Part shown: positions 44,951 to 55,875 of the stretch, one piece after another | How the letters are laid out: each line of letters opens with the position of its first letter | Numbering within the stretch: position 1 is the stretch's first letter | Origin: Pseudomonas lalucatii | Lineage (GTDB): Bacteria > Pseudomonadota > Gammaproteobacteria > Pseudomonadales > Pseudomonadaceae | Direction: 5' to 3' | DNA: 64,000 nucleotides | NCBI RefSeq assembly: GCF_018398425.1 | Contig: NZ_JADPMV010000001.1 | Coordinates: forward strand, 1,488,001-1,552,000 | The notes under the pieces: generated by a model | What the model saw: the letters and a program-made list of their open reading frames with translations, nothing else | Database searches by the model: none | What the model was told of the DNA's origin: nothing | Program-made: the position numbers and the translations under genes

Positions 44951-45817
44951 ATGAAAAAGGTACTCGGTCTCTACGGCAGCCCCAGGCCGCACTGGGTCGG
45001 AGACGGCTTTCCGGTTCGCTCGCTGTTTTCCTATGACAGCCTGGGCCAGCACATCAGCCCCTTCCTCCTGCTCGACTATGCCGGCCCCCATGACTTCGCC
45101 CCCACGCAGCGACCGCGCGGCGTCGGCCAGCACCCGCATCGCGGCTTCGAGACGGTGACCATCGTCTACCAGGGCGAGCTGGAGCACCGCGACTCCACCG
45201 GCAGCGGCGGCCTGATCGGCCCCGGCGACGTGCAGTGGATGACCGCGGCCTCGGGCATCCTGCACGAGGAATTTCATTCCGCCGCCTTCACCCAACAGGG
45301 CGGCACCCTGGAGATGGTGCAGCTGTGGGTCAACCTGCCGGCCCGGGACAAGCGCGCCGCACCCGGCTACCAGACAATCCTGAACCAGGACATTCCGCTG
45401 ATTCCGCTCGCCGACGGCGCCGGCTCGCTGCGCCTGATCGCCGGGCAGTTCGCCGGCCAGCAGGGCCCGGCGCGCACCTTCACGCCGATGGATGTCTGGG
45501 ACCTGCGCCTGAATGCCGACAAGCCGCTGAGCCTGCCGCTGGTCGAGGGCCGCAACAGCGCCCTGATCGTGCTGCGCGGCAGCGTGCAGATTAACGGCAG
45601 CCAGTTGGTCAGGGAGGCGCAGATGGTGCTGCTCGACCGCGCCGGCGACGAACTGCTGCTGGAAGCCGACAGCCAGGCGCTGGTGCTGCTGCTCAGCGGC
45701 GAGCCGATCGACGAGCCGGTGGTCGGTTACGGCCCCTTCGTGATGAACAGCGAGGCCGAGATCGCCCAGGCGGTCGAGGACCTGCGCAACGGCTCGTTCG
45801 GCCAGTTACCCGCCTAA
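44951..45817 (+). CDS. Pirin family protein
   Basis: A 288-residue bicupin. Metal ligands of the N-terminal cupin are in HPHRGFETVTIVYQGELEHRDS and GILHEEFH, and pirin blocks include LLLDYAGP, GGLIGPGDVQWMTAASGI and LQLWVNLP-like LEMVQLWVNLP. Bacterial pirins may act as quercetinase-like dioxygenases or redox regulators. The ATG at 44951 has GAGGAGG before it. It is the first gene of a row with two cysteine hydrolases and a second pirin. Confidence 0.9.
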   Translation: MKKVLGLYGSPRPHWVGDGFPVRSLFSYDSLGQHISPFLLLDYAGPHDFAPTQRPRGVGQHPHRGFETVTIVYQGELEHRDSTGSGGLIGPGDVQWMTAASGILHEEFHSAAFTQQGGTLEMVQLWVNLPARDKRAAPGYQTILNQDIPLIPLADGAGSLRLIAGQFAGQQGPARTFTPMDVWDLRLNADKPLSLPLVEGRNSALIVLRGSVQINGSQLVREAQMVLLDRAGDELLLEADSQALVLLLSGEPIDEPVVGYGPFVMNSEAEIAQAVEDLRNGSFGQLPA

Positions 45818-45893
45818 CGGTTCTGCGCCAGCGGCCCCAGCGCCTAGTCTCAATGGACCGGCGCACAGGGACCCGTGACCCTCTCCTAACCCA

Positions 45894-45922
45894 GACCCTG
45901 ACCGCCGGAAACGGCCAGGGTC
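45894..45922. other. Hairpin upstream of the first isochorismatase gene
   Basis: Arms GACCCTG/CAGGGTC, with an inner CCG/CGG pair, 25 bases before the next ATG and without a T-run. It may be a terminator of the pirin transcript or a processing site. Confidence 0.4.
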
Positions 45923-45947
45923 CCCCACCTAGCAAGGGAGCCTGAAC

Positions 45948-46634
45948 ATGCACAGCTTCGCGAATATCGCCAACTTCAACGGCCAGAAGCCGACCATCGA
46001 CCCCAGCGACACGGCGATGTTGCTGATCGACCACCAGAGCGGGCTGTTCCAGACGGTCAAGGACATGCCCATGCCCGAGCTGCGTGCCAACGCCATCACC
46101 CTGGCGAAGGTCGCCAGCCTGGCGAACATCCCGCTGATCACCACCGCCTCGGTGCCGCAGGGCCCCAACGGCCCGCTGATTCCCGAGATCCACGAGGCCG
46201 CCCCGCACGCCCAGTACGTGGCGCGCAAGGGCGAGATCAACGCCTGGGACAACCCGGATTTCGTGGCGGCGGTGGAGGCCACCGGCAAGCAGACCCTGAT
46301 CATCGCCGGCACCATCACCAGCGTATGCATGGCCTTCCCCAGCATCAGCGCGGTGGCCGCCGGCTACAAGGTGTTCGCGGTGATCGACGCCTCCGGCACC
46401 TACTCGAAGATGGCCCAGGAAATCACCCTGGCCCGGGTGGTCCAGGCCGGCGTGGTGCCGATGGACACCGCGGCGGTCTGCTCGGAAATCCAGCAGACCT
46501 GGAACCGCCCGGACGCCGCGCAGTGGGCCGAGGCCTACAGCCGGGTTTTCCCCAACTACCAACTGCTGATCGAGAGCTACCTCAAGGCGCAGGCCGTGGT
46601 GAGCAACCAGGAAGTCCTGGACTCGCAGCGCTGA
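45948..46634 (+). CDS. Isochorismatase-like cysteine hydrolase (YcaC-like)
   Basis: A 228-residue hydrolase with Asp in LIDHQSGL, Lys of the triad region in ARKGEINAW and nucleophile Cys in [10 protein letters not shown]. The GTITSVC and [10 protein letters not shown] blocks fit the YcaC branch, whose true substrates are not settled (proposed: small amides). It is a paralogue of the next gene and sits within the pirin row under probable LysR control. Confidence 0.88.
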   Translation: MHSFANIANFNGQKPTIDPSDTAMLLIDHQSGLFQTVKDMPMPELRANAITLAKVASLANIPLITTASVPQGPNGPLIPEIHEAAPHAQYVARKGEINAWDNPDFVAAVEATGKQTLIIAGTITSVCMAFPSISAVAAGYKVFAVIDASGTYSKMAQEITLARVVQAGVVPMDTAAVCSEIQQTWNRPDAAQWAEAYSRVFPNYQLLIESYLKAQAVVSNQEVLDSQR

Positions 46635-46707
46635 GCGCTTTCGCCCCGCGATCCCCCGCCGCGCGCCGCCGTGCGCCCGGCCTTCACCCACGCATGAGGA
46701 CATCACC

Positions 46708-47334
46708 ATGAGCACTGCCTACACACGCCTCGACAAGAACCAGGCCGCCGTCCTGCTGGTCGACCACCAGACCGGCCTGCTGTCGCTGGTGCGCGACCTG
46801 GACCCGGACAAGTTCAAGAACAACGTGCTGGCCCTGGCCGACCTGGCCAAGTACTTCGAACTGCCGACCATCCTCACCACCAGCTTCGAGAGCGGCCCCA
46901 ACGGCCCGCTGGTGCCCGAGCTCAAGGAGCAGTTCCCGGACGCGCCCTATATCGCCCGCCCCGGGCAGATCAACGCCTGGGACAACGAGGACTTCGTTGC
47001 GGCGGTGAAAGCCACCGGACGCAAGCAACTGATCATCGCCGGGGTGGTCACCGAGGTCTGCGTGGCCTTCCCTGCCCTCTCCGCCATCGAGGCCGGCTTC
47101 GAGGTGTTCGTGATCACCGATGCCTCCGGCACCTTCAACGAGATCACCCGCCACTCGGCCTGGGACCGCATGTCCTCCTCCGGCGCGCAACTGATGACCT
47201 GGTTTGGCGCGGCCTGCGAACTGCATCGCGACTGGCGCAACGACATCGAGGGGCTGGGCGCGCTGTTCTCCAACCATATCCCCGACTACCGCAACCTGAT
47301 CAACAGTTACACCACGCTCACCGCCGGCAAGTGA
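46708..47334 (+). CDS. ycaC: Isochorismatase-like cysteine hydrolase, YcaC family
   Basis: A 208-residue protein closely following E. coli YcaC in length and blocks: LVDHQTGLLSLVRDL, TTSFESGPNGP, INAWDNEDFVAAVKATGRKQLIIAGVVTEVCVAFP with the nucleophile Cys, and a C-terminal HSAWDRMSSSGA. YcaC forms octamer rings; its substrate is unknown. It comes 74 bases after the paralogous gene, from which it differs mainly at the C-terminus. Confidence 0.9.
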   Translation: MSTAYTRLDKNQAAVLLVDHQTGLLSLVRDLDPDKFKNNVLALADLAKYFELPTILTTSFESGPNGPLVPELKEQFPDAPYIARPGQINAWDNEDFVAAVKATGRKQLIIAGVVTEVCVAFPALSAIEAGFEVFVITDASGTFNEITRHSAWDRMSSSGAQLMTWFGAACELHRDWRNDIEGLGALFSNHIPDYRNLINSYTTLTAGK

Positions 47335-47342
47335 GCCAAGTC

Positions 47343-47370
47343 GCCGGGACCGTGCGTGCGCGGTCCCGGC
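47343..47370. terminator. Strong hairpin between ycaC and the second pirin gene
   Basis: Perfect 10-bp arms GCCGGGACCG/CGGTCCCGGC around TGCGTGCG. No T-run follows, so it may be an mRNA-stabilising or partial-termination structure. Confidence 0.55.
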
Positions 47371-47389
47371 CCGCAGCGGAGGTAACGCA

Positions 47390-48340
47390 ATGAGCACTCA
47401 CGAGAGCCCATGCCAACTGTCCTCGTCCGTCGATTGCCCGCTGGACGACGGCCAGCGCGCCATTCAGCGGGTGACCGCGCGCGCCGCAGAGATCGGTGGC
47501 GGCATCGGCGTCAGCCGCCTGCTGCCGTCGCCGCAGCGGCGGATGATCGGCGCCTGGTGCTTCCTCGACCACGCCGGCCCGGCCACCTTCGCCGCCGGCG
47601 CCGGCGCCGGCCTGCGGATCGGCCCCCACCCGCACATCGGCCTGCAGACCTTCACCTGGATGATCGCCGGCGAGGTGCTGCACCGCGACAGCCTCGGCCA
47701 TGTCCAGGTGGTGCGCCCGGGCCAGGTCAACCTGATGACGGCCGGGCGCGGCATCAGCCATAGCGAGGAAACCCTGCCCGCCGAACAGCAGCTGCACGCC
47801 GCGCAACTGTGGATCGCCCTGCCCGGCCCCGAACGCCAGCGCGAACCGGCGTTCGAGCACCACCCCGATCTGCCCGGCTGGCAACAGGACGGCTGCCGCC
47901 TGACCCTGCTCGCCGGCCAGTACGGCGACCAGCGGGCGCCGGCCCGGGTACATTCGCCCCTGCTCGGCATCGACCTGCACAGCCCACAGGGCGCCAGCCT
48001 CGAGCTGGCCCTCGAGCCGGCCTTCGAGTACGGCGTGCTGCCGCTGCAGGGCTCGGTGGAGATTCAGGCCGAGCGTTTCGAAGTCAACCAGCTGGCCTAT
48101 CTCGGCCGCGGCCGCGAGCGCCTGGCCCTGCAGCTGGAGCCCGGTAGCCGGGCGCTGCTGCTGGGCGGCGAACCTTTCGCCGAGGAGATCCTGCTGTGGT
48201 GGAATTTCGTCGGCCACAGCCGCGCCGAGCTCGCTCAGGCCCAGCGTGACTGGGCGGCGGGCCACCCGCGCTTCGGCCGGGTCGAGGGCTACGACGGTGC
48301 GCCGCTGGTGGCCCCTGCGCTACCCTGGGCGGACGACTGA
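47390..48340 (+). CDS. Pirin family protein (second copy)
   Basis: A 316-residue pirin with metal ligands in GPHPHIGLQTFTWMIAGEVLHRDS and GRGISHSEET, and a C-terminal cupin (GGEPFAEEILLWWNFVGHSRAE). The C-terminal WWNFV block marks a different pirin branch from that of the gene at 44951. GGAGG lies before the ATG. It closes the pirin/hydrolase/hydrolase/pirin row. Confidence 0.9.
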   Translation: MSTHESPCQLSSSVDCPLDDGQRAIQRVTARAAEIGGGIGVSRLLPSPQRRMIGAWCFLDHAGPATFAAGAGAGLRIGPHPHIGLQTFTWMIAGEVLHRDSLGHVQVVRPGQVNLMTAGRGISHSEETLPAEQQLHAAQLWIALPGPERQREPAFEHHPDLPGWQQDGCRLTLLAGQYGDQRAPARVHSPLLGIDLHSPQGASLELALEPAFEYGVLPLQGSVEIQAERFEVNQLAYLGRGRERLALQLEPGSRALLLGGEPFAEEILLWWNFVGHSRAELAQAQRDWAAGHPRFGRVEGYDGAPLVAPALPWADD

Positions 48341-48470
48341 GGCGACCGTCTCGCCGCGACGCAGTGCCTGCCCCCCGAAACCGGGCCGCTGGCGGCCTGA
48401 GGACTACGCGTGCGCCTGCCCATTGTGCGCCGGGAGAACCCGCTCCCCCGCCCCCGACAAGGAGTGATCC

Positions 48471-50267
48471 ATGCCCCATGAAGGCAGCCTGCTGCAGACC
48501 GCCGTGGTGTTCCTGCTGGCGGCGGTGCTGGTGGTGCCCCTGGCCAAGCGCCTGCAACTGGGCGCCGTGCTCGGCTACCTGCTGGCCGGCGTGCTGATCG
48601 GCCCGGCGGTCCTGCGCCTGGTGGACGACCCGGCGGGGGTCAGCCACATCTCCGAACTGGGCGTGGTGCTGCTGCTGTTCATCATCGGCCTGGAGCTGTC
48701 GCCACGGCGTCTCTGGGTGATGCGCCAGGCCGTGTTCGGCGTGGGCCTGGCCCAGGTGCTGCTGACCGCCCTGGTGATCGGCGCGGTGGCCATGCTCGGC
48801 TTCGACCAGCCGCTCAACGGCGCGCTGGTGCTGGGCCTGGGCCTGGCGCTGTCGTCCACCGCCTTCGGCCTGCAGATCCTCGCCGAGCGCAAGGAGCTGA
48901 CCAGCCCCCACGGCCGCCTGGCCTTCGCCATCCTGCTGTTCCAGGACATCGCCGCCATTCCGCTGATCGCCCTGGTGCCGCTGCTCGGCGCCGCCGAAGC
49001 GGCGAGCGACGGCGGCGGGCTGGGGCAGTTGCTCAAGGTGCTGGGCAGCATCGGCCTGGTGGTCATAGGTGGGCGCTACCTGCTGCGCCCGGTGTTTCGC
49101 ATCGTCGCCAAGACCGGCCTGAAGGAAGTCTCCACCGCCACCGCGCTGCTGGTAGTGATCGGCACCGCCTGGCTGATGGAGCTGGCGGGCATCTCCATGG
49201 CCCTGGGCGCCTTCCTCGCCGGGCTGCTGCTGGCCGACTCGGAATACCGTCACGAGCTGGAATCGCAGATCGAGCCGTTCAAGGGGCTGCTGCTCGGCCT
49301 GTTCTTCATCAGCGTCGGCATGACCGCGGACGTCGGCCTGCTGCTGGACGAGCCGATGCGGGTGCTGGCCCTCGCCGCCCTGCTGATCCTGATCAAGCTG
49401 CCGCTGCTGTTCGCGGTCGGCCGCCTGGCCGGCGGCCTCGGCGCACGCAGCGCGCTGAACCTGGGCATCGTCCTGGCCGCCGGCGGCGAGTTCGCCTTCG
49501 TGGTGTTCCAGATGGCCCGCGACCAGGGGCTGTTCGAGCCGCGCCTGCACAGCGAGCTGGTGCTGGCCATCACCCTGTCGATGGCCGTCACCCCCTTGCT
49601 GATGCTGCTGTTGGCACGGCTGCTCAGGGCCAAGCCGGTAGCCCGCGAGGTGCCGCCGCACTACCGGGAGATCGACAGCGACGCGCCGCGGGTGGTGATC
49701 GCCGGCATGGGCCGCATGGGCCAGGTCGTCGCGCGCTTCCTGCGCGCCCAGCGGCTGCCCTTCGTGGCGCTGGATATCGAGGTCGACACCATCGAGCTGT
49801 CGCGCAGCCTGGACAACATGCCGATCTTCTACGGCGACCCGCTGCGCCCGGAAATCCTGCGCGCGGCCAAGGCCGACCAGGCCGAGTTCTTCATCGTCGC
49901 CACCGACGACCCGGACGTCTGCCTGCAGCTCACCGAACTGGTGCGCCGCCTCTATCCGCAGATGAAGATCATCGCCCGCGCGCGCAACCGCCAGCATGTC
50001 CATCGCCTGCTGGATGCCGGCGCGCAACCGGTGCGCGAGACCTTCCACTCGAGCCTGGAAATGAGTCGGCAGATCCTGATCGGCCTGGGCCTCGACGCCG
50101 AGCAGGCGGCGCGCAGGATCGAACGCTTCCAGCACCACGACGAACAGGTGCTGGAGGCCCAGCACCGCGTCTACAACGACAAGGCCGCCGTGCTGCAGAC
50201 GGCCCGCGAGGCACGCGCGGAGCTGGAGACGCTGTTCGATGCCGACCAGGGGCAGCGGCCGCAATAG
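48471..50267 (+). CDS. KefC-like potassium/proton antiporter (CPA2 family)
   Basis: A 598-residue protein. Residues 1-380 hold 12 or so membrane segments of the Na/H exchanger fold ([41 protein letters not shown]). Residues about 400-520 are a TrkA-N/RCK domain with [13 protein letters not shown] for nucleotide binding, and a helical tail follows. KefC-type systems export potassium during electrophile stress and are gated by glutathione adducts. No kefF/kefG partner gene is adjacent. The ATG at 48471 follows AAGGAGTG. Confidence 0.9.
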   Translation: MPHEGSLLQTAVVFLLAAVLVVPLAKRLQLGAVLGYLLAGVLIGPAVLRLVDDPAGVSHISELGVVLLLFIIGLELSPRRLWVMRQAVFGVGLAQVLLTALVIGAVAMLGFDQPLNGALVLGLGLALSSTAFGLQILAERKELTSPHGRLAFAILLFQDIAAIPLIALVPLLGAAEAASDGGGLGQLLKVLGSIGLVVIGGRYLLRPVFRIVAKTGLKEVSTATALLVVIGTAWLMELAGISMALGAFLAGLLLADSEYRHELESQIEPFKGLLLGLFFISVGMTADVGLLLDEPMRVLALAALLILIKLPLLFAVGRLAGGLGARSALNLGIVLAAGGEFAFVVFQMARDQGLFEPRLHSELVLAITLSMAVTPLLMLLLARLLRAKPVAREVPPHYREIDSDAPRVVIAGMGRMGQVVARFLRAQRLPFVALDIEVDTIELSRSLDNMPIFYGDPLRPEILRAAKADQAEFFIVATDDPDVCLQLTELVRRLYPQMKIIARARNRQHVHRLLDAGAQPVRETFHSSLEMSRQILIGLGLDAEQAARRIERFQHHDEQVLEAQHRVYNDKAAVLQTAREARAELETLFDADQGQRPQ

Positions 50268-50332
50268 CCGCCGGCCCGCCCCGTAGGCTGTCCGGCGCCC
50301 GACCGTTGAGCTGGCCGGGCGGCGCGAGCATT

Positions 50333-53300
50333 ATGGACGCCATGAGCCAGCCCCCTCTTTCAGCGCAACCCGACGCCGTGCTGGAGGCCTTCCATCCGGC
50401 CGTCGCCGCCTGGTTCCGCAGCCAGTTCGCCGCGCCCACCGCGGCCCAGGCCGGCGCCTGGCCGGCGCTCGGCGCCGGGCGCTCGACCCTGGTGGCCGCG
50501 CCCACCGGCTCGGGCAAGACCCTCACCGCCTTCCTCGCCGCCATCGACCTGCTGGTGCGCCAGGGCCTGGCCGCCGCCGGCAGCCTGGAAGACCGCTGCT
50601 GCGTGGTCTATGTGTCGCCGCTCAAGGCGCTGTCCAACGACATCCGCCTGAACCTGGAGCAGCCCTTGGCCGGCATCCGCGCCGAACTCAGGCGTCAGGG
50701 CCTGGCCGATGTGGAGATCCGCACGGCGGTGCGCACCGGCGACACCAGCCCCGGCGAGCGCGAGGCCATGCGCAAGCGGCCGCCGCATATCCTGGTGACC
50801 ACCCCGGAGTCGCTCTACGTGCTGCTCGGCTCCGAGTCCGGGCGGGCCATGCTGGCCGGCTGCCGCAGCCTGATCGTCGACGAGATCCACGCCATCGCCG
50901 GCAGCAAGCGCGGCAGCCACCTGATGCTCAGCGTCGAGCGCCTGGAGGCCCTGTGCCGGCGGCCGCTGCAGCGCATCGGCCTGTCCGCCACGCAGAAGCC
51001 GCTGGAGGCGGTGGCGCGCCTGCTGCTCGGCAGCCAGGCGCCGCTGCCGCCACCGGATGAGCAGGCCGAGCACTGCGAGCCGCCCCTGTTTGCCGAAGCC
51101 GAGAGGCTACCCGCAGGGCCCGGCGACTGCGTGATCGTCGACATCGGCTACCAGCGCGCCCGCGACCTGGCCCTGGAGCTGCCGCCGGTGCCCCTCGAGG
51201 CGGTGATGAGCAACGAGGTCTGGGACAGCGTCTACGACCGCCTGGCCGAGCTGGCGCGGCAACAGCGCACCACCCTGGTATTCGTCAACACCCGGCGCCT
51301 GGCCGAGCGCGCCTGTCGCCACCTGGCCGAGCGCCTCGGCGACGCCGCGGTCGCCGCCCACCACGGCAGCCTGGCCAAGGAGGCGCGCCTGGACGCCGAG
51401 CAGCGGCTCAAGCGCGGCGAACTCAAGGTGCTGGTGGCCACCGCCTCGCTGGAGCTGGGCATCGACATCGGCGAGGTGGAGCTGGTCTGCCAGCTCGGCT
51501 CGCCGCGCAGCATCGCCGCCCTGCTGCAGCGGGTCGGCCGCTCCGGCCACAGCGTCGGCGGCACGCCCAAGGGCCGGCTGTTCCCGCAATCGCGCGACGA
51601 ACTGGTCGAATGCGCGGCGCTGCTCGACTGCGTGCGCCGCGGCGAGCTGGACGCCCTGGTCATCCCCCGCGCGCCGCTGGACGTGCTGGCCCAGCAGGTC
51701 GTCGCCGAGGTGGCCTGCCGCGAGTGGCGCGAGGACGACCTCTACCAACTGCTGACCCGCGCCGCGCCCTACGTCGACCTGCCCCGCAAGACCTTCGACG
51801 CCCTGCTGAAGGTGCTCGCCGAGGGCTACAGCGGCCGCCGCGGCGTGCGCGCCGCCTATCTCCATCGCGACGCGGTCAACCGCCGCCTGCGCGGTCGCCG
51901 CGCCGCCCGCCTGACCGCCCTCACCAGCGGCGGCACCATCCCCGACAGCGGCGACTACGCGGTGCTGCTGGAACCCCAGGGCCTGACGGTCGGCAGCCTC
52001 AACGAGGACTTCGCCATCGAGAGCATGGCCGGCGACATCTTCCAGCTGGGCAACCAGTCCTACCGCATCCTGCGCGTCGAGCCGGGCAAGGTGCGGGTCG
52101 AGGACGCCCGCGGCCTGCCGCCGAGCATCCCGTTCTGGCTGGGCGAGGCGCCGGGGCGCAGCGACGAGCTGTCGGCGTCGGTGGCGCGGCTGCGCGAGGC
52201 GATCGAACAGCAGCTAAGCCATGGCGAGGCAGCCGCCAGCGCCTGGCTCACCGACGAGCTCGGCCTCGGCGAATCGGCGGCGCAGCAGATCGTCGACTAC
52301 CTGGCCCGCGCCCATGCCGCCCTGGGCGCCCTGCCGACCCAGAAGCGCCTGGTCATGGAGCGCTTCTTCGACGAGTCCGGCGGCATGCAGCTGATCATCC
52401 ACTCGCCGTTCGGCAGTCGCCTCAACCGCGCCTGGGGCCTGGCCCTGCGCAAGCGCTTCTGCCGCAGCTTCAACTTCGAGCTGCAGGCCGCCGCCACCGA
52501 GGACGCGCTGATCCTCTCCCTGGCCACCAGCCACAGCTTCCCGCTGGACGAGGTGTGGCGCTACCTGCACAGCCACAGCGCCGAGCACCTGCTGATCCAG
52601 GCTGTGCTGGACGCACCGCTGTTCGCCGTGCGCTGGCGCTGGAACGCCGCCGTCGCCCTGGCCCTGCCGCGCTTCGCCGGCGGGCGCAAGGTGGCGCCGC
52701 AGTTGCAGCGCATGCGCAGCGAGGACCTGCTGGCCACGGTGTTCCCCGACCAGCTGGCCTGCCTGGAGAACATAGTCGGCGAGCGCGAGGTTCCCGACCA
52801 CCCGCTGGTGGCCCAGACCCTCGACGACTGCCTGCACGAGGCCATGGACTGCGAGGCCTGGCTGGCCCTGCTGCGGCGCATGGAGCGCGGCGAAATCGAG
52901 CTGGTCGCCCGCGACCTGCCGGCGCCCTCGGCCCTGGCGGCGGAGATACTCAGTGCCCGGCCCTATGCCTTCCTCGACGACGCGCCGCTGGAGGAGCGGC
53001 GTACCCAGGCGGTACACAGCCGCCGTTGGCGCGAGCCGGAATCCGCCGACGAGCTCGGCGCCCTGGATGCCGGGGCCATAGCCGCGGTGCGCGAGGAAGC
53101 CTGGCCCGAGGTGCGCGAGGCCGACGAGATGCACGAGGCGCTGCTGAGCCTGGGCGCCGTGACCGAGGCCGAGGCCCGCGGCAACGCCGGCTGGCCGGCC
53201 TGGCTGGCGCAGCTGGCCAAGGGCAAACGGGCCTGCTGCCTGCTGCTCGACGGCGCACCGGCCCTGTGGCTGGCGGCCGAGCGCCTGGGCCAATGGCAGG

Positions 53301-54775
53301 CGCTGCACCCGCAGGGCACTTTCCAGCCGGCGATCCAGGCGCCCCTGGGGTTCGACGATGCCTGGACGGCCGAGGAAGCCCTGGTCGAGCTGGTCCGTGG
53401 GCGCCTCGGCGGCTTCGGCCCGCTGGCGTTGTCGCGCCTGGCCGCCGATCTGCGGCAAACGGAGTCGGGGGTGAATCAGGCCCTGCTCGCCCTGGAACGC
53501 GAGGGCTATGTGCTGCGCGGGCGTTTCTCCCCAGGTGGCCGGGAGGAGGAATGGTGCGAACGCCACCTGCTGGCGCGTATCCACCGCTACACCCTGGGGC
53601 GCCTGCGCCGGGAGATCGAGCCGGTGTCGCGCGCCGACTTCATGCGCTTCCTGTTCGACTGGCAGCGCGTGGCCGCGGACAGCCGGGTGCGCGGCGCCGA
53701 GGCCCTGGCCGGGGTACTCGGCCAGCTGGAAGGCTTCCAGGCGGCGGCCGGCGCCTGGGAGAGCGAGATACTGCCGAGCCGGGTGGTCGACTACGGGATC
53801 AACTGGCTGGACGAGCTGTGCCGTTCCGGCCGCTGGCTCTGGTGTCGCCTGGCCGGCCGCAGCCGCGCCGCCGGCGGCCCGCTGCGCAGCACGCCGATCG
53901 TCCTGCTGCCGCGCAAGAGCCTCGGCCTGTGGCGTGCCTGCCTCGGCGATCTGCCGGCGGCCGAGCCGTCGCCCCGCGCCGAACGCCTGCGCCAGGTGCT
54001 GGCCGGCCAGGGCGCGCTGTTCTTCGACGAGCTGCAGGACGAGGCGCACCTGCTGCGCAGCGAACTGGAGGACGCCCTCGGCGAACTGGTCAGCCTCGGC
54101 CTGGCCCACGCCGACAGCTTCGCCGGCCTGCGCTCGCTGCTGCTGCCGGCGGCCAAGCGCAGCCAGCAGCAACGCCGCGCCCGTCGCGCCCTGGCCAATA
54201 TGCAGGATGCCGGGCGCTGGGCGCTTCTTCGAGAGCGGAGCGCCGAGGCGGCCGGCGCAAAGATCGACGCCGAGGCCCTGGAGCATGTGGCGCGGACCCT
54301 GCTGCGCCGCTACGGCGTGGTCTGCTGGCGCCTGCTCGAGCGCGAGGCCGACTGGCTGCCGGCCTGGCGCGAGTTGCTGCGCATCTACCAGCGCCTGGAG
54401 GCGCGCGGCGAGATCCGCGGCGGGCGCTTCGTCAGTGGCGTGGTCGGCGAGCAGTTCGCCCTGCCGGAGGCCGTGGCCCTGCTGCGCGAGGTGCGCAAGC
54501 GCCCGGCCGACGGCGCCCTGCTGAGCCTGTCGGCCTGCGATCCGCTCAACCTGCTCGGCACCCTGCTGCCCGGCGACAAGGTGCCGGCCCTGGCCGGCAA
54601 CCGCCTCCTCTACCGCGACGGCGTGCCGGTGGCCAGCCTGACCGCCGGCAGGATCGCGCTGCTGCAGGAGGCCGACGCCTTCACCGCCGGCCAGTGGCAG
54701 GCGGCATTGATCCGCCAGACTGGCACACCGCCGCCTGCTGGCCGCGACTCGCACCGCATCGGGTCACAGCCCTAA
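50333..54775 (+). CDS. lhr: Large DEAD/DEAH-box helicase Lhr
   Basis: A protein of about 1480 residues with two RecA domains at the N-terminus: Walker [14 protein letters not shown] box [17 protein letters not shown] motif III and HTTR-like [10 protein letters not shown] motif VI. A winged-helix and Lhr-specific central region follow (to about residue 860), then a long C-terminal part as in E. coli Lhr (1538 residues), with helix-turn-helix-like repeats that resemble AlkZ-type folds. Lhr unwinds DNA or RNA:DNA in a 3'-5' direction and is linked to repair. Start codon uncertain among 50306, 50333 and 50342. Two other frames stay open for over 800 codons across it only because of the high GC. 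Confidence 0.92.
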   Translation: MDAMSQPPLSAQPDAVLEAFHPAVAAWFRSQFAAPTAAQAGAWPALGAGRSTLVAAPTGSGKTLTAFLAAIDLLVRQGLAAAGSLEDRCCVVYVSPLKALSNDIRLNLEQPLAGIRAELRRQGLADVEIRTAVRTGDTSPGEREAMRKRPPHILVTTPESLYVLLGSESGRAMLAGCRSLIVDEIHAIAGSKRGSHLMLSVERLEALCRRPLQRIGLSATQKPLEAVARLLLGSQAPLPPPDEQAEHCEPPLFAEAERLPAGPGDCVIVDIGYQRARDLALELPPVPLEAVMSNEVWDSVYDRLAELARQQRTTLVFVNTRRLAERACRHLAERLGDAAVAAHHGSLAKEARLDAEQRLKRGELKVLVATASLELGIDIGEVELVCQLGSPRSIAALLQRVGRSGHSVGGTPKGRLFPQSRDELVECAALLDCVRRGELDALVIPRAPLDVLAQQVVAEVACREWREDDLYQLLTRAAPYVDLPRKTFDALLKVLAEGYSGRRGVRAAYLHRDAVNRRLRGRRAARLTALTSGGTIPDSGDYAVLLEPQGLTVGSLNEDFAIESMAGDIFQLGNQSYRILRVEPGKVRVEDARGLPPSIPFWLGEAPGRSDELSASVARLREAIEQQLSHGEAAASAWLTDELGLGESAAQQIVDYLARAHAALGALPTQKRLVMERFFDESGGMQLIIHSPFGSRLNRAWGLALRKRFCRSFNFELQAAATEDALILSLATSHSFPLDEVWRYLHSHSAEHLLIQAVLDAPLFAVRWRWNAAVALALPRFAGGRKVAPQLQRMRSEDLLATVFPDQLACLENIVGEREVPDHPLVAQTLDDCLHEAMDCEAWLALLRRMERGEIELVARDLPAPSALAAEILSARPYAFLDDAPLEERRTQAVHSRRWREPESADELGALDAGAIAAVREEAWPEVREADEMHEALLSLGAVTEAEARGNAGWPAWLAQLAKGKRACCLLLDGAPALWLAAERLGQWQALHPQGTFQPAIQAPLGFDDAWTAEEALVELVRGRLGGFGPLALSRLAADLRQTESGVNQALLALEREGYVLRGRFSPGGREEEWCERHLLARIHRYTLGRLRREIEPVSRADFMRFLFDWQRVAADSRVRGAEALAGVLGQLEGFQAAAGAWESEILPSRVVDYGINWLDELCRSGRWLWCRLAGRSRAAGGPLRSTPIVLLPRKSLGLWRACLGDLPAAEPSPRAERLRQVLAGQGALFFDELQDEAHLLRSELEDALGELVSLGLAHADSFAGLRSLLLPAAKRSQQQRRARRALANMQDAGRWALLRERSAEAAGAKIDAEALEHVARTLLRRYGVVCWRLLEREADWLPAWRELLRIYQRLEARGEIRGGRFVSGVVGEQFALPEAVALLREVRKRPADGALLSLSACDPLNLLGTLLPGDKVPALAGNRLLYRDGVPVASLTAGRIALLQEADAFTAGQWQAALIRQTGTPPPAGRDSHRIGSQP

Positions 54776-55056
54776 CCCGCCGCGACCGCCTGCCCTCGCA
54801 CACCCTCCATCAGTGCTCAGCGCGCGTTCGGCCTCAGTGCCTCGCTTACCGCAGCAGCCCAACCATACGCGTCATCCCTCCACCACTGCCCAACCAGAAC
54901 CTGGCGTTATTGGTTAGCTGATTAGACCAGTAATCATATTTATATCAATTTACGGATCCAGCCTAAGCGCGCAGCATTTGACCCGGGCCTAGCGCAACAG
55001 CAAAAAGTTCCAGCCTAGTTCCCCCGATCAACTAGCGGCTTACTTGGGATATACCG

Positions 55057-55872
55057 ATGAGCACTTCAGTCACCCGCATTCAACATGACAAAGTTCTGGA
55101 AATAATCCTTAACCGGCCACCGGTGAATGCCATTGATCTAAGAACAAGTACCGACCTGTATGAGGCCTTTAAAGACTTTCAGGAAAACCCTCGATTAAGG
55201 GTTGCTGTTCTCACCGCCGCTGGTGAGCGGCTATTTTCCGCCGGCTGGGACCTCAAAGAGTACGCCGCGAACGGCGACGACCTGCTCGCCAGTGGCGACT
55301 ACGATCTGGGCCCAGGTGGCCTGGGCGGCCTCAGCGAGTTCTGGGGGCTGAGCAAGCCGGTGATCGCCGCGGTCAACGGCAAGGCCATCGGTGGTGGCTT
55401 TGAAATGCTCCTGGCCGCCGACCTGATCATCGCCGCCGAGCATGCACAGTTCATGCTCCCGGAAACCCGCCTGGGCTTCCTGCCCGACGCCGGCGGCCTG
55501 CAACGCCTGGCCAAGCGCCTGCCCTACAACCTGGCCGCCGAGTTGATGCTCACTGGCCGCGCCATGGGCGCCGATGAGGCACAGCGCTGGGGGCTGGTAT
55601 GCCAGGTGGTACCGGCCGCCGAGTTACGCGAGCGCAGCCTCGCACTGGCCCAACACATAGCCGAAGGCGCACCTCTGGCCCAGCAGGCCATGAAAGAAGT
55701 ATTGGCACAGACCCACGCTTTGAATGTCGAGGCCGCCTTTGCCTGCACACGCCGCGCCTGGCAAGGCAACAGCAGCTTGCCGGCCTACGAAAAGATGCTG
55801 CATTCAGATGATTATCTGGAAGGCTCGCGAGCATTCACGGAAAAACGTAAACCTGTATATAAAGGGTGTTAG
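55057..55872 (+). CDS. caiD: Crotonase, carnitinyl-CoA dehydratase (CaiD)-like
   Basis: A 271-residue enoyl-CoA hydratase fold protein. The blocks FSAGWDLKEYA, GPGGLGGLSEF, KPVIAAVNGKAIGGGFEMLLAADLIIAA and PETRLGFLPDAGGLQRL follow E. coli CaiD nearly block by block, including both active-site Glu positions. So do the C-terminal LHSDDYLEGSRAFTEKRKPVYKG. CaiD hydrates crotonobetainyl-CoA to L-carnitinyl-CoA. Only 3 bases separate it from the acyl-CoA synthetase gene. Alternative: a hydratase for acrylyl-CoA or another enoyl-CoA. The 5' part has lower GC than the Lhr gene before it. Confidence 0.8.
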   Translation: MSTSVTRIQHDKVLEIILNRPPVNAIDLRTSTDLYEAFKDFQENPRLRVAVLTAAGERLFSAGWDLKEYAANGDDLLASGDYDLGPGGLGGLSEFWGLSKPVIAAVNGKAIGGGFEMLLAADLIIAAEHAQFMLPETRLGFLPDAGGLQRLAKRLPYNLAAELMLTGRAMGADEAQRWGLVCQVVPAAELRERSLALAQHIAEGAPLAQQAMKEVLAQTHALNVEAAFACTRRAWQGNSSLPAYEKMLHSDDYLEGSRAFTEKRKPVYKGC

Positions 55873-55875
55873 CAG

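Noticed and set aside
51610..54921. Second plus-strand frame of about 1100 codons and a minus-strand frame of about 850 codons across the lhr gene
   Set aside because: Translations are Arg/Ala/Gly/Pro-rich with no motif. The Lhr frame carries all helicase motifs without break.
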